Of a DNA stretch of 64,000 nucleotides, positions 1 through 12,131 are shown one piece after another. The stretch's first letter is position 1. Each line of letters starts with the position of its first letter. The notes under the pieces are model-generated. The model was given only the letters and a program-made list of their open reading frames with translations. It ran no database searches and was not told the origin of the DNA. A program made the position numbers and the translations under genes. The stretch is from Albugo candida (Eukaryota; Oomycota; Peronosporomycetes; Albuginales): contig JBDOQK010000042.1 of the NCBI GenBank assembly GCA_040437565.1, forward strand, positions 1-64,000, written 5' to 3'.

Positions 1-558
1 TATCGTGCAATGTGTTGGTCTCGGTACGCGACAAAAAGGCTTTATCAATCGCGATCAATTTCATTTGCACGTGCAAAGATACCATTTGCCATTTCGTATT
101 GAGCATATCGGCTTGTGGCTCACTTTTTTTCCTAGCGTACGTCTTCTGTATCCGTTGTAAAGTTTGTCGTCAATCTCTTTGCTGGACGTTCGTCCGACTG
201 CATTTCAATCGACAAGATGCTTGCACCTGTTCGTCTTCTACATGATCCGAACCGATACGCACAATTTACTCTCCTTATCAACCGATTGGTAGTCGCAACA
301 TACAAGATGTTAATTCCAAAATAGCAGAGCGATCAGGAGGACCATTGCATGATAAGTAATCAGACGTCCTAGACGGGCAATGTGGAAGCGTATCTTGATC
401 TATGTGGCGTTTCTCCTTGAAAGCAACACCCTTTCAAGTATGTCGTCGTTTCTTGTATCTCGGAATGTCGTGCAGGCGATCTCGGAACAGTAGTTTATCA
501 AAGTGATGAAAGATATCATAAGTGCGATCAAGAACAATGGAGATTTAGATTCGTTTCT
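1..558. other. No recognisable gene
   Basis: Short open frames are present on both strands, but none has a recognisable motif, and none is long enough to stand out from chance in A+T-rich DNA. Confidence 0.4.
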
Positions 559-800
559 TCAGGCTTCATGGCGCACGATGTAGTCATAAACGGCTCTAAT
601 TGTAGCTGCCAATATATTGTATCCAAAAACTGTCGGGGTCGTCAAAACGGAGTATACCAGCACTATCCTTGATCCCATCTTGAGAATGACCCAGATGAGT
701 AACCATTTGGGATCTGTAAGGGCATACGTAATGCTTTTGTTCACTCTTCCAAGCAATCCTCCAAGAAAAAAATTGAGTACCCAGCTAGGCGCCGGCGTAC
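559..800 (-). pseudogene. Possible exon of a membrane protein
   Basis: A minus-strand frame of about 75 codons ends at 559. It contains two hydrophobic stretches (around WLLIWVILKMG and IVLVYSVLTTPTVFGYNILA) and a short charged tail, a pattern that suits a membrane-spanning segment. No start codon, splice junction or family motif could be fixed, and the surrounding DNA gives no continuation. It could be a fragment of a dead host gene or simply a chance frame. I do not recognise the protein. Confidence 0.18.
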
Positions 801-1134
801 GATTTGTGATGCAAGGGTAAGTCCTTCCAAGCGTGAGTTGAATTGACTATTCAGAAAATCATCACTGTCCGACTAATACCTACAACAAAATAGCATTAGA
901 CTTGATGACTATGACCACGTCCATAGTGCACTACAAGCGATTGCGAAGCGAACTCCGGTAGTGCGTATTATTTTGTACGTACTTCCCAGAACCACGAGTT
1001 TGTAACGCTTGATAAAAATGCCATTAGCTCGCTATTTACCCCGAGGAAGAAACAACTCACTCTGCAAACTTCAAATCCAAAACTTCTGCAAGTGTATGAA
1101 GAAAGAAGCGCTTTCCCCGAAGCCAGTATTGGTA

Positions 1135-1487
1135 TCATTCCACTTTACATGCACTATGAGAGTTCGTCCCAATCGAAATAAATTGATTGTTCCAGATGCG
1201 ATATTGTGAAATGTCTGATAGGCAACTTTGCCTTTCTGTCTTGGCAGTGTGCTCATTCAAGAGGTCGTATCGCGACAAAGCAATGTCACGAACTTCTTCA
1301 GATGTCGCTTGTGCAAAGTCTATGTGCTTGCATTGTTTCGATAGCGAGTATTCTTTCTCTTTCAATGATCTCATCGCATTTTTCTCGAAATCCTTCTCTT
1401 GTTGCTCAAGTTGAGACGGTTCCTGTAACATGACTGAAAGACTCAAACGCAATATTGATTCTTCTTTTGCACACTATCAGGCAGGAT
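1135..1487 (-). pseudogene. Fragment of a coiled-coil protein
   Basis: The minus-strand frame runs open for about 115 codons with no good ATG; its first apparent start is TTG. The middle is rich in Glu, Lys, Gln and Leu with heptad-like spacing (LEQQEKDFEKNAMRSLKEKE, then a segment with SEEVRDIALSRYDLLNEH). That composition looks like a real coiled coil and unlike random A+T-rich DNA. The frame ends abruptly at both sides with no clear splice signals, so it is probably one exon or a relic of a larger gene. A specific function cannot be assigned. Confidence 0.3.
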
Positions 1488-1499
1488 TGTGGTTATTTC

Positions 1500-2242
1500 G
1501 TATGAAAAATAAATGCTCTTCCCTACATGATTAAGCTCCTCTCCATATTCTTTGATGTTTTACTTGAGTCTCTGAGCAGAAGAGTTCATAGACGATCTCA
1601 GGTGGAGTACACCACACCGTTTTTCGTGCTATATGTATTCGACATGAGAGTCTAGTACTCTGAGCATCAAATCGACACATTTCTTGCACATTGAAGACAT
1701 TACGGGCATCTCAACGCTATAGAGTACTTCAAGTGGCATCCAATTTCAATTTCTTTTAGAATCCGTACCATAGTGCATGTCTACTATTCATCACATAGAC
1801 ATGGTGACTCATGTGTTCATATTTAGTAGCCTGCTGTGAAGTTTCATTCTTTCTCGGTGCATAAGCACAAGCTGTTGATTGATCAAGAAATGAGGGTGGT
1901 AAAAACATGCTATTACTTGGTGTTAATTCATCGGGTTAAGAAGTCAGATCCATGGGAGTACAATAATCTATCAGCTGGTCCATTTTCTTCTCCTCCAAAT
2001 GTGAGATATGAATAATGTCAGGATCATGAACCTATCATTGACGTCGCCATATTCATTTTGTGATAAGAATGTGATGACTTGACAACAATCGATGAGATTG
2101 ATATAGAGTTTGATAGGAGAAGATATGAGTCTCCTAGAGCCTGTGCAGTTTGGCTGGTCTTTTTAATCATGTCATCTTCTACTGTTTTTGAGCATCGGTC
2201 GCAGCACCTCATTCGATTATAAGGACGTACGGTTGGCTTATA
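1500..2242. other. No recognisable gene
   Basis: This is A+T-rich sequence with only short frames. It ends at the TA dinucleotide (2241-2242) that abuts the terminal repeat of the transposon to the right. Confidence 0.4.
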
Positions 2243-2554
2243 CACTGCACACCACCTATAATCTGTAACGTTTTTAGGCCTTAGTGAATATACTACTCTT
2301 CACGCATAAATCATCGCATAACAAAAACAGAGATTTTATATGATAGATACAGTCTAGCGCTTCAAAACAAAAGGCTTCGATTTTAAATTAGATCATTTTT
2401 GGATAATTTATGAGGCTCTAAAAGTTGCCCTGTTTCTCAAGATTTAACTATTATATACAATCAAAGCGTGAACTTTGGCCGCCATCAGTGGGCAAATTAG
2501 GGTTTAGGGTTTGAGTAAAAGTGTAATATATTATCTTTTTATTATACTTACAGT

Positions 2555-3694
2555 TCATACAGTAGTTACTAAAGCATTGCTGTCTGTGTGAACTGAGTCT
2601 GGAACTCTTCGATGTGATCGGTACTTTTTCATAGCATATTCCGTGAATTTTCCGGTTAGATCTTCCCGACACACATCCATATAAAGGAAGCACTTTCTAG
2701 CATGGCGAATGATTGTTGCGAGCGACAATGAGGCAAGTGCTTTCGGAGCTGTCGCGACCAATCCTTTTCATGTGTAATCGCACTTTTCCCTCGCGTATCG
2801 TTTTGCTTCCCCCACAAAAGCTTTGTATAAAATTAAATACGCAATGAAATTTGGGGTAAAATATGATGAGTTGTCCCGCCGCGGTGATTGTCTCTTCCAA
2901 CAAATCTTTTTGAGCTTTAAAGTCTGGCTGGTTAAGTATAACACTGCGGCCGCAGCAGCTACCTGTGTCACCACATTTACCCCGGCAATCCAAGCGAAGG
3001 TTTCTCGTCCTGAGGTTGCGTTCCTTTAGGAGGATCTTTATGCCTTTTAGTAGTCCGGCCAGAAGATGATCTGCGGGGAGTACCAAGGATTGTGATGTCC
3101 CATCTCCAAACATTCCATTCCGCATCACCGGTTGCTTTCCTCCCGGTCCAAAATTCATCCGTTGAGACACGAGAGCATCTTCAGCAAATGCTGCGTGGCT
3201 AGTCCCATTGTCGAAAGCGAAGAAAGCTTTTGCGTGGGGAAACTGAGCATCGAAAATGGTAATTGCAGCATCCCGGACTTCCCTTTGAAGGTCTTCCGAA
3301 GTCTATTAAACATCATAGTTCTTGCCGATAATGTGATTAGGCAAGCCTCTCCTGGAAGATTGCTGTGTTGAAGCTTATTTTTTGCTCAAAGCTAGTCGAC
3401 CCCCTTGAATAAGACAGAAAATGTTAACTCTTAATAAAAGTAATGAGTTGAAAACTCTAGAATAAGAGACTTACCACAATCACTCTGGAAATCGATGACA
3501 TGTATCGATCTCCCAGCCCCCTTCTTGCGCAGTGGCTGCTCGCCATCAGGATGCCATACCTTCTTCTGGCCATCATGGGCGGCAAGTACGCTTTCATCAT
3601 GCTTCACTAAGATGATGGCATCTCTGGCAGGCCAAATCTCCGATTCCATTTCCGGTCCAAAACATTTCGGCATAAATGGCTCATAGATTCTCAT
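2555..3694 (-). pseudogene. Tc1/mariner-like transposase, copy A (decayed)
   Basis: Reading right to left, the first catalytic block (VKHDES, about 3592-3610) is followed by HPDGEQPLRKKGAGRSIHV, an intron at 3404-3474, the second acidic block (FAFDNGTSHAAF, about 3190-3225), GPGGKQPVMRNGMF, a cysteine cluster (CGDTGSCCGR) and a C-terminal KKYRSHRRVPDS block near 2590-2640. The first two catalytic aspartates are present. The third acidic position is not: the family's CELNFIE stretch reads CVFNFIQ here. Several frame changes separate the blocks, so this is a pseudogene. Orthologous blocks occur in three other copies in this window. Confidence 0.75.
3404..3474 (-). other. Spliceosomal-type intron in transposase gene
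   Basis: On the minus strand the transposase frame is interrupted by 71 bases that begin GTAAGTCTC and end TTCAAG. Removing them joins a Cys-Gly end to a GRLAL continuation; the same CGRLAL motif is uninterrupted in the copy at 31053-34228. The sister copy at 55195 has an equivalent intron at 56334-56402. Confidence 0.65.
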
Positions 3695-4267
3695 TTATTC
3701 CAAAAACTGAGTACTATATGCCACAACAACTTTTCGTTTATTGCCATCAACGTACATGCCTTTCCTCACTTCTGAATAGCGTAGACCAAGTAACTTCATC
3801 TAGTGGGTCACAGTGCTGAGGTGGATTGATGCGGTGGGATCAATTTCTGGAAGTATTTTCTCGTTGACATGCTTGGTAAAATCCGTTGGTACAACGCAGA
3901 ATTTTTTTGTTTCGAAGGTAAAGCCGCACATCTGCAATGATATCTTCATCCTCTAATAAACGGATTGTTTAAACATGCTTTCCCTGCTTGCTCTCGGGAA
4001 AATAACCAGTTTCAAGATATAAACGTCCCATGCAACGAAGCATCTCGGCAAACCAACGCCCTTTTCAATTCGCCGCCGTAATTATTTGCGAGGCAGCAAC
4101 TCTCTATTTTGCAATCACGATAGACCATTAATAAATTAATAAAAATTGCGCTAGAGAATGTGCAAGTGAATGAACTATACCTGGCTGACGCAGAGTATAA
4201 GCCTGAACTATCCTGCAATAGAGGCAAGACGCAGCCGCATAATTTCCTCCTGCGATTCATTTTTTTT

Positions 4268-4367
4268 NNNNNNNNNNNNNNNNNNNNNNNNNNNNNNNNN
4301 NNNNNNNNNNNNNNNNNNNNNNNNNNNNNNNNNNNNNNNNNNNNNNNNNNNNNNNNNNNNNNNNNNN
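4268..4367. other. Assembly gap (100 N)
   Basis: Exactly 100 N placed at a poly-T run inside Tc1-like copy A. The flanks are not duplicated. The related copy at 55195 is also broken by a gap at the same poly-T (57180), so this site probably resists assembly. Confidence 0.95.
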
Positions 4368-5039
4368 GCTTGCGTTGCCTTTTTTGCGCGCAAGCGTAAA
4401 GTTGTGGTCGTGTCTACGACAAAGCAGTATGTATGGTTGTTGATGGGCGATTCTTTACCAGATTGTGAAAGTTGTAATTTCAATTTGAGATTTGGTCTGC
4501 GAGTTCGATATGATCACTTTCTTTGACAGGTACCGACCAATGATGTGATGGATTTCTATAATATACAGACGAAGTGGTGTGAACATATCTGTATCGAAGG
4601 AAAACGGCTCTATACGACAAAGCGCTCGATAAATGCAACCACGAAGACTTTAGTCATTTAGTAATTTCGCAATAGTTTGATAGTAAATAAACAACAAAAG
4701 AAATGACAGGACTTGATCCATTCGTTTGATTAACAAACAGGTGCGCTGTCACCTCGCTGGACCTTATTATCCGAATTTGAAAGGAAACATAAATCTTGTC
4801 GATAATTATGACTTATGATACATAGTCTTCGACGTTCAGTTGAGGTTATTTACATTACTAGAATTTGACGAAAATGACTTCTCTAAATGCCTAAACTGTA
4901 ATAAATAACATAAAATACATGCAGAAGTGACCTGAAAAGTCACACAAAAGTGAACTTGGCGCAAGCGAGGACCGATGAGTAGACTAGACCACTCAGACCA
5001 GACTTATTACCGCTCACGCCTTCGTATCTTTAAAGAGTT
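4368..5039. other. No recognisable gene
   Basis: The sequence after the gap does not match the 3' end of the related transposon copy, so the missing transposon end lies in the gap or was lost. No coding motif is seen before the LINE remnant. Confidence 0.4.
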
Positions 5040-7450
5040 GATCTACTGGAGAAATTTCGTTTAGCTGAACCCTATTGCAATAGGCCAAGAAAAACCGTCA
5101 GAAGCTGATCAAGCTGTGCGGGATCATAGCACTGCCGTTGGTAAAACCAAATATAGGCGCCGAATGTGCTATAGATCCCCGATACAGCTGATCCTGTTGG
5201 TGTTGAAGATGCTTGATCGAATAGTCGTCGATTGCGATCCGTCCAGATGAAATGTATCGCAATGGAAACCAATGAAAACTAAAGATCCTCCAACACTACC
5301 CTAAATGGCTTCCATATGTCACGGAGGAGAGGAAGTTGTAGACACGGTATGTGCGACCGCTTAGGTCGAGCTAAAAGGAAAGCTATGTACGATGGAAACA
5401 GGTCTTCCCAAATTGGGTATGTCCCACTACAGTCAAAAAACAGATGCTGACAACTTTCCACCTCACCACAATGCTTCTGTGTGCACAAGATGATTTCCGG
5501 ATGAGCTTGCTTCATAAACCAGAACCGGGATCGCACTGGTAGAATTGAATATGTCAGTCGGAGCTGAATGTCCGAGTAGATTGGTAATAAACGTCCGCGA
5601 GGACGTTGAAAACCCTTTGAGAAAACCTTCACCCAAGTCTAAGCAGCTGTCCGGTCTCTCTCCGGTAAGTGCAGCAACATTGGGTGCGGCTTATCCGGTG
5701 GTTGTGCTTTACTAACAACTCAAAAGAGTTGATTCCGAGGAATATTTGGGAACAAAACTTTCTTATCCGAAACTTGAATGTCAAAATGTAACGGGTGAGC
5801 TCCGGAAGTGGACGCTCAGTGCACACCAACACACCCTATGGTTGAATCGACGAAGAATTTGAGTAGCTTCGACGTACAATCGTCGCAAAAGCTTGGTGGT
5901 GGAAACTTCAGCTGGATTGCCATCTGAGTGCGTACTGGAACGCAAGATAAACTTCGAAGACGAATCAAACCAAGTTGATCTTCCACCGAACAAGTCACGC
6001 AAAGAACGGATACGAAACGCTTGAGCGAACTGCATCCGAAAAGCACGCGCAGGTTCAGGGACCGTTTTCATACATCGACGATGAGCAACAGCACTAGTAG
6101 AACGTTGTCGCTGCTCAAGGTGAAGATGAATATGCATATAAAGCCACACAGGAGCATTTTACATAACTATGTATTGCTCCTGCGATGACAAAGTCGTCGG
6201 TGTGAGCTCCCATGTTTTTTAACTTCACCAAACGCACGTCTGCTTCCACCATGATGACGCTACATTCCAACGATACATGGTACCATGCCGTCGAGGTGAT
6301 AACGTTTAGATATCAAGCGGTTTGAACGGTCCAAAGCTGGGTAAGATGGTCTTCACCATCTCTATTCCAGTCAGTGTCCAGTTGCTCGGAACAGCCGTAC
6401 TTGAATGGAGCGCAAATTGTTGGAGGAATTGGATTCGTTGCTTCTTTAATTGATTTTCGATCATCGAAACCTTTAAATTACCTTGTGAATAAGGAAGATA
6501 TAAAAGTTTCGATGGAAATAATTGCATGTCCGTTGAATCCCGCTCGTACTTTCGACTCAACACAAATCGATTTAACATCGATTGCGAGCGTCGCAGTAAA
6601 TGCTGCGGGATATGTTAATGTGCCGTAAAATGCCATAATCGGGACATAACCATAGTTTGCGAAACGATCTTCTAGGAATTCAATCATCAAATCACCCACT
6701 GGTGATTGACTGAAAGGAAATCCTAAATACTCGACCGACTCGCAACGTGATAGAACTTTCAAAAAAGGGAACGGCTAACATACTTGGCGACAATTTAGAG
6801 GAAGTAAAGTCGACTTGGTTAGATTTATCTTTGCTCCTGAACCATCACAATAATGATGAACGATATCAAGCTGAGCCTCTACTCCACCGACCGAAGACGA
6901 TAACAAAGTCGAGCCGTCCGCAAAGAATATACTGGTTGATGTATCCATTGGAGTGATACAAATACCAGGGCCATCGTTCCTCCGCAATAAATTACCCAAC
7001 GGCTCGATAATTGTGAGAAAGAGCAATGCGAAGAGTGGATCAGCTTGTTCCCCTCCCCGAGATGGAGTGGTCCTCGGTGAAAGCGTTTCACTCAACAACA
7101 ACGAAACAGACGTGTTGGTGTATAGAAGCTTTGTCCAGTTGATAAACGAATTTCCACAATTCATTTTCGAAAGAACTGCAAATATGTACGACCATTCCAG
7201 TCGATCGTACGCTTTCTCAAATCGAGATAGGTCATATATGCTTCTTCACCACGATAAGTGATCAAATTCTGTAGATCACTTATGTACCGTAAATGGTGGT
7301 GGATAGATCTGCCTCTCAGAAATGCCTTTTGATCTTCGGTTACGTCTCATAACTTAAGTGTTCTATACGAGAAGACAGATAGACGCAGCAGTTTTCTATT
7401 TCGTCACATCTCGGCAATGCAGGCTTTGTTTTTTTATACTAGTGCAAGCA
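5040..7450 (-). pseudogene. LINE (non-LTR) ORF2 remnant: RT to C-terminal zinc finger
   Basis: The minus strand carries, right to left: a GRSIHHHLRYISDLQ block and EKAYDRLEWSY (about 7150-7330), the RT segment with TPSRGGEQADPLFALLF (about 7030-7070), the active-site region reading FFADG (about 6911-6930) where the family has FADD, a thumb block YLGFPFSQSPVGDLMIEFL (about 6660-6735), an N-rich segment ending LPSFGPFKPLDI, and a C-terminal CX5CX6H-type finger (IILCTQKHC, then ESCQHLFFDC, about 5420-5490). The final block HFIWTDRNRRLF lies near 5215-5255. LINEs copy by target-primed reverse transcription. The loss of the second aspartate and several frame changes make this copy dead. No endonuclease domain is seen. 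Confidence 0.82.
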
Positions 7451-8170
7451 AAATCCACGTTTCACGTAACCGGTTCTTGTGCGCATTGGCACATTTATGA
7501 CGATGCGGTGAAGTGGTCACGCTGATGCTGCATTCGTTTCATTAATTGGACTTACAGTTAGAGACGTCTTTGCTCCTACATTTACTTTATTTCGATAATT
7601 TCTGACGATCTGAATGAGGCCTTCACTGGAGCGATCTGAGACATTTGTATATGGCAAACATTTAACATTACCATGCCAAAAATACTTTGCAAAAAAAGCT
7701 TAATATTATTATATCATTCATGTCACTGTGATAATACTCGTGGTGCACCAAGAATAAGACGGATAAAGACCGACTAACGATTCGAACTGTTCGTTAGTCA
7801 ACTTCACCAGCTCAAAACTATTTGTATAAACTGTCATGACCTAGGAATGCCGAATGTATAATTGCCATCACAGCGCTGCTTCGATTTTCTGTTGGATGTA
7901 GAATATCGTTGTTGTGTGGCCGCTCACAAAAACTGTGTTGCGTTTTGGATGTACGAAAAACAGACATGACTTTTGTTGATTAAGATCTTGAAACTTAGTT
8001 ACTCGAAGGCAACTAATGGTGTTTTTAATAGGTCGTGGTCTATCATAAGATGTCAGTTTTAATGTATTCCATTCACATCACTGCGGGTGCTGCGGTATTG
8101 TTTCTCTTTGATAAAACCAAGCAGACCTTATCATTCATCAAAGTGACCAGGGATCGAAATTTTTCACCAT
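7451..8170. other. No recognisable gene
   Basis: Upstream of the LINE RT on the minus strand, where an endonuclease domain would be expected, I see no recognisable motif. The LINE is therefore probably 5'-truncated. Confidence 0.35.
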
Positions 8171-8270
8171 NNNNNNNNNNNNNNNNNNNNNNNNNNNNNN
8201 NNNNNNNNNNNNNNNNNNNNNNNNNNNNNNNNNNNNNNNNNNNNNNNNNNNNNNNNNNNNNNNNNNNNNN
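8171..8270. other. Assembly gap (100 N)
   Basis: Exactly 100 N. The flanking sequences are not duplicated. Confidence 0.95.
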
Positions 8271-9403
8271 CTACAGCTGAAAGCAAGTATGAGGATACAA
8301 AGATCAAACGACGGATATGTGAATATGCGACTGATTTTAAGAAGAAAACAGCCTCACCGTGTCGCGATATTGCATCCAATGGTTTTAAAGGTGCAACCTC
8401 GAAGACTAAATACGGATTTGGTAAGACGAATGGAATAAGCTTTCGTACATATGGTATGGTCTGTCAGTAGCATACTTATAAGGGCTCTTTTTTTTGTCAA
8501 TGAGAACATGGAGCGGATGAATGTGCAGCATTTGATGGTGTCACTTTCACCAGATTGGTGCAAAAATAAAAAATATATAGGTGTGGTGTTCACTTAATCG
8601 CAGTAAACCACTTTTTAATGTAAAATATGCATTTAGGTCGACATAGTCATCGCACTTAGGATACGGACATTAAAACGCGCTTGAGAAATGGATCTTGTAC
8701 GGACATGCTACCAAAAGCTTGACTTTCTATGTCGTTCGACAGCCTCCGGTGAAGAAGACCACGAAAATGTAAATATCCTCAATAAAGTATAATATTTTTT
8801 ACCCCGTTTTATACTTTTGTATATACATAATAACTTTTTCTTCACGCACTCGAAATCTAGAATGATGGAAAACTCCCATCCGCGAGCAATGAAATCTCAT
8901 TCAGGAAGTTCACTGTACCACAGAGTTAGAAAAACCTTATCCGGGATACAGGCTGATCAGTAGTATGCAGGCTTCAATCATGCTTGTATAAGATGCTGTT
9001 TGACATGTCTGAAGACAACCTTTTCACAATGATATACTATAAGGGATTGCTAAACTCACCCCATGCATTTTGTTAACCAATCATATTTCATCATTTTAGT
9101 CAATCATTTTTGATTGATTTGATAAAAGTTAAACTTGATCCAGGACGCAATCTGCAACTCCTGGCATTGCATACAGACGAATATGCACTAAGGTGCATAA
9201 GGTCATGGCTGTGAGTACTCTTATCTATCTCCAACTGCCGAGCCCCTGGCTCCCTGCGTTTTGAAGTGACTTGGAAAAACAGTTAGATATTTATGGCTTC
9301 GTCTCCTTGCGTTTTCGGGGCGATCTGGGTCGTGATAACTACCAGCATGCTCGCACTTTAAGACTTTTAGTCGCAGTTCGTTCTCAGGACGGTTTCCGAC
9401 TTT
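8271..9403. other. No recognisable gene
   Basis: Only short frames without motifs on either strand; ordinary A+T-rich intergenic-type sequence. Confidence 0.4.
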
Positions 9404-9503
9404 NNNNNNNNNNNNNNNNNNNNNNNNNNNNNNNNNNNNNNNNNNNNNNNNNNNNNNNNNNNNNNNNNNNNNNNNNNNNNNNNNNNNNNNNNNNNNNNNN
9501 NNN
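9404..9503. other. Assembly gap (100 N)
   Basis: Exactly 100 N. The flanking sequences are not duplicated. Confidence 0.95.
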
Positions 9504-10241
9504 GTATGGATAGGGCAATGTGGAAAGCATTATCATCGTATGCGACACAATCACCTGTATGGTGAGGTTTAATGAGTCGCGCAAACTTGCTGAGTACATA
9601 AAGAAAGAGTGCGCATGTTGGCGTCCGATGTCTGATTGCTGAACGACTCTATTTTGCTGGTTTTCGATTTGAATAAGCCCGATGCGTGCGTTATACGACA
9701 TATTTAGACATTTAGACAGATAAGCAGTCGCAAATACCAGACATTAGAATTGATCGTGTTTCTAGTTTACTTCTGAGCTCACAAGTATTTCATCACGAAG
9801 AGCCTCTGAATAGCACTCAGATTCATCCATAGTCTCTCTACGGCAACATCCCGATTTCAATTCATCAATCTATTACTGCCGGAGTCTTCTGGGCGGCTAT
9901 ACATGGCATAGTAGGCTTCTGGATGGAACTTACAGTGAAACCGCTCACTAAGCAATTGGTCAGTCGGATCAAAACCTCTTATGCTGATAACGCACGTATA
10001 AATCAGTAATCGATCGCTTCGGGATTCCTCAAGTGTTCAAGTGCCAAATGTACAGTGACCTAGTGCCATGAAGCATGCAAGCGACATGGTGTCTTGATAT
10101 ACATATGTGTTCAATTGTGTCAAGTATACAACCTTTCGGATTCTTAGCGAGCGATATGGATAACAAAAACAACCAGAGGTGCAATGATGGCTTATAGGTT
10201 CAGAAGACGTGTATTTTGTGCTTGGTTGTGATTATGAGTGC
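9504..10241. other. No recognisable gene
   Basis: No coding motif is seen between the gap and the Copia LTR that begins at 10242. Confidence 0.4.
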
Positions 10242-10534
10242 TGTTGAAAGTATTTGAATTGCACTTGTTGCAATTGAGGTAGAGTAAAAGATATTAATCA
10301 TTCAACTTCTAAGTCAACACTACTATATGCATGTGCAACGGCATTACAAACTTGACCATGTCACATTTCAAATGACGTCCGTCTGGTACCCCGTGGTGAC
10401 CGTCTCTCTTCGTACCATATGTCAGGTTGTCACCAAAAAGAGCCGTTCAGATGAGGTCGGACTTTACCTGTGATAAGTCTTGCAGTTGACGCGCAAACGC
10501 TTGACGAACCGTCAGAAAACGATCTCTTTTAACA
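10242..10534 (-). repeat. 3' LTR of Copia 2
   Basis: On the minus strand a purine tract (GAAGGGGAG) is followed directly by a 293-base LTR that starts TGTTAAAAG and ends TTTCAACA, the expected TG...CA boundaries. Much of it matches the LTRs at 44322-44606 and about 45341-45601. Confidence 0.75.
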
Positions 10535-12031
10535 CTCCCCTTCGACGTCATCCTGGATGGCCTTCAACTTGAACATACCACGCAGGTCTGATATCCTTGG
10601 TGCTGGTAGTGCCTTCGCGAGTAGATCCGCCATTATATCATTAGACTTGCCAAGACTTGGCTGCACGACCTTATCTTGAGCGTGGTGATAGACAAACTTG
10701 AACCGATTATCGACATGGTTCACGCTTGAGCTACTCTTCTCGCTTTGCAATTGCTTGATCGCAGCTTGTTTGTCCTATCCACATGAGCATCAGCTCAACG
10801 AATTTTATGTACAGTTCTCCAAACAATCCCCTGTTCCCTAGAAGCTCACGACCAGCATGCGACGCAGCGATGAACTCCGCTACCATGATCTAAGCGATGC
10901 ACCAGTATGCTTCTTGCACGTCCACGATACCACTACACCGTCCATCGTTAGCACGCATCCTGACACTGACTTTCTATCCAGCTTATCCGCGGCAAAGTAC
11001 GCGTCGCTCCAGCTTTCGATCTTGATAGGGTCCCCTGGTTGGCTTGTACTGTTGATGCATAAGATCAGCGACTTTGTCTCCTTTATATATCGTTCAATTC
11101 GCTTGGCTATTCTCCAGTCCCTCATCGTTGGTTTGTGTGTCCTCCTGGTTGCGCGGTGTACTGCAAAACAGATATCTGGGAAGTGCATCGTGCAATCCAT
11201 AGTAGACTATCAACGAGGGACTGAAAGGACTTGATGCTTGCTAGCTCGCCGTCGTGTGACGCAACCAACAATTCTGAACCTTGCATTTCTTCTTCGCTGA
11301 GTTTTTCGCCAACTGGGGTTCGATCACCGTTCGACGATTCCAAACCATGGTCCTGTAACAGTAAGTCGATAGTCACTTCTTGGTCCAACACATGACCAGC
11401 CTCGGAGTCCAGCATTACCCAAAAACCCGGAATCTTGTTCACGACACCCAAATCTTGATTTCAAGCGACACCATGATGTTGAAAATATTGTACAACGACA
11501 TCGTCTAAAGTCTCGGTGACCAACAAGTCGTCGACATTCACACCAACAACCGTAGCATTACCATCGCTTTCTTTAATGTACAGACACATATCTGCTGTAC
11601 AGTTCTTGAAACCCATATCGAACAACTTCGAGCTCAATAGCTTGCTCCATAGCCTTCCATCCTGCTTCAGCCCATATAGCGACTTCTTTAACAATCAATT
11701 TAATGTTCTTTCGTCTGGTTAATTCCATGTTGCTTCAAAATATCTTGAACGACTTGCATTCCGCTTGACACTCTCATGTATATGTCAACGTCTTTTCCCC
11801 TTTCTTTCCTGACATATGCTCTCTTATGTCACCATGACGTGCCGGAACGTTCCTTCCTCGAGAGAGTATCAAGATCGCCTTCACAGTGCCAAGTTCTATC
11901 AACGCAACGAAAGTCAGATTATAATCGATTCCAAAGAGTTGCTCATTTTCACATGGAACAAGTCTTGCCTTACCTCTCCAAATTTCTATCAGCATCTTTC
12001 TTCGTCTTAAAAACGAACTTGTTGTGAAGAA
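10242..12031 (-). mobile_element. Ty1/Copia retrotransposon fossil (Copia 2), pol part
   Basis: The minus strand holds the 3' half of a Copia-type pol gene followed by an LTR. Visible parts, right to left, are the start of the reverse transcriptase (FVFKTKKDADRN, about 11985-12020), the KKSLYGLKQDGRLW block (about 11650-11690), the NVDDLLV active-site region (about 11515-11545), the connection and RNase H part (SWSDAYFAADKLDRKSVSG, about 10955-11020) and the C-terminal LLAKALPAP block (about 10595-10630). It is clearly broken, with several interruptions. The 5' part is cut by the gap at 12032. It belongs to the same family as the element at 44322-45601, with similar LTRs and the same RNase H tail. 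Confidence 0.85.
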
Positions 12032-12131
12032 NNNNNNNNNNNNNNNNNNNNNNNNNNNNNNNNNNNNNNNNNNNNNNNNNNNNNNNNNNNNNNNNNNNNN
12101 NNNNNNNNNNNNNNNNNNNNNNNNNNNNNNN
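12032..12131. other. Assembly gap (100 N)
   Basis: Exactly 100 N between the Copia 2 reverse transcriptase and an unrelated-looking minus-strand frame. The flanks are not duplicated. Confidence 0.95.

Larger units (their letters stand above)
2243..4267 (-). mobile_element. Tc1/mariner-like transposon, copy A
   Basis: The left end follows a TA and begins CACTGCACACCACCTATAA, closely matching the ends of the copies at 31053 and 55195. The transposase is read on the minus strand, N-terminus at the right. The right end is not visible because the copy runs into a run of T and a 100-N gap at 4268. Internal sequence is colinear with the copy at 55195-57404 almost throughout, so these two form one subfamily. 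TA-targeting IS630/Tc1/mariner elements move by cut-and-paste using a DDE/D transposase; this copy cannot code for one because the frame is interrupted. Confidence 0.8.

Noticed and set aside
1187-1433. Two overlapping plus-strand frames of 75 codons
   Set aside because: They are reverse-strand shadows of the coiled-coil-like minus frame and are rich in Ser, Cys and Leu as expected for shadows.
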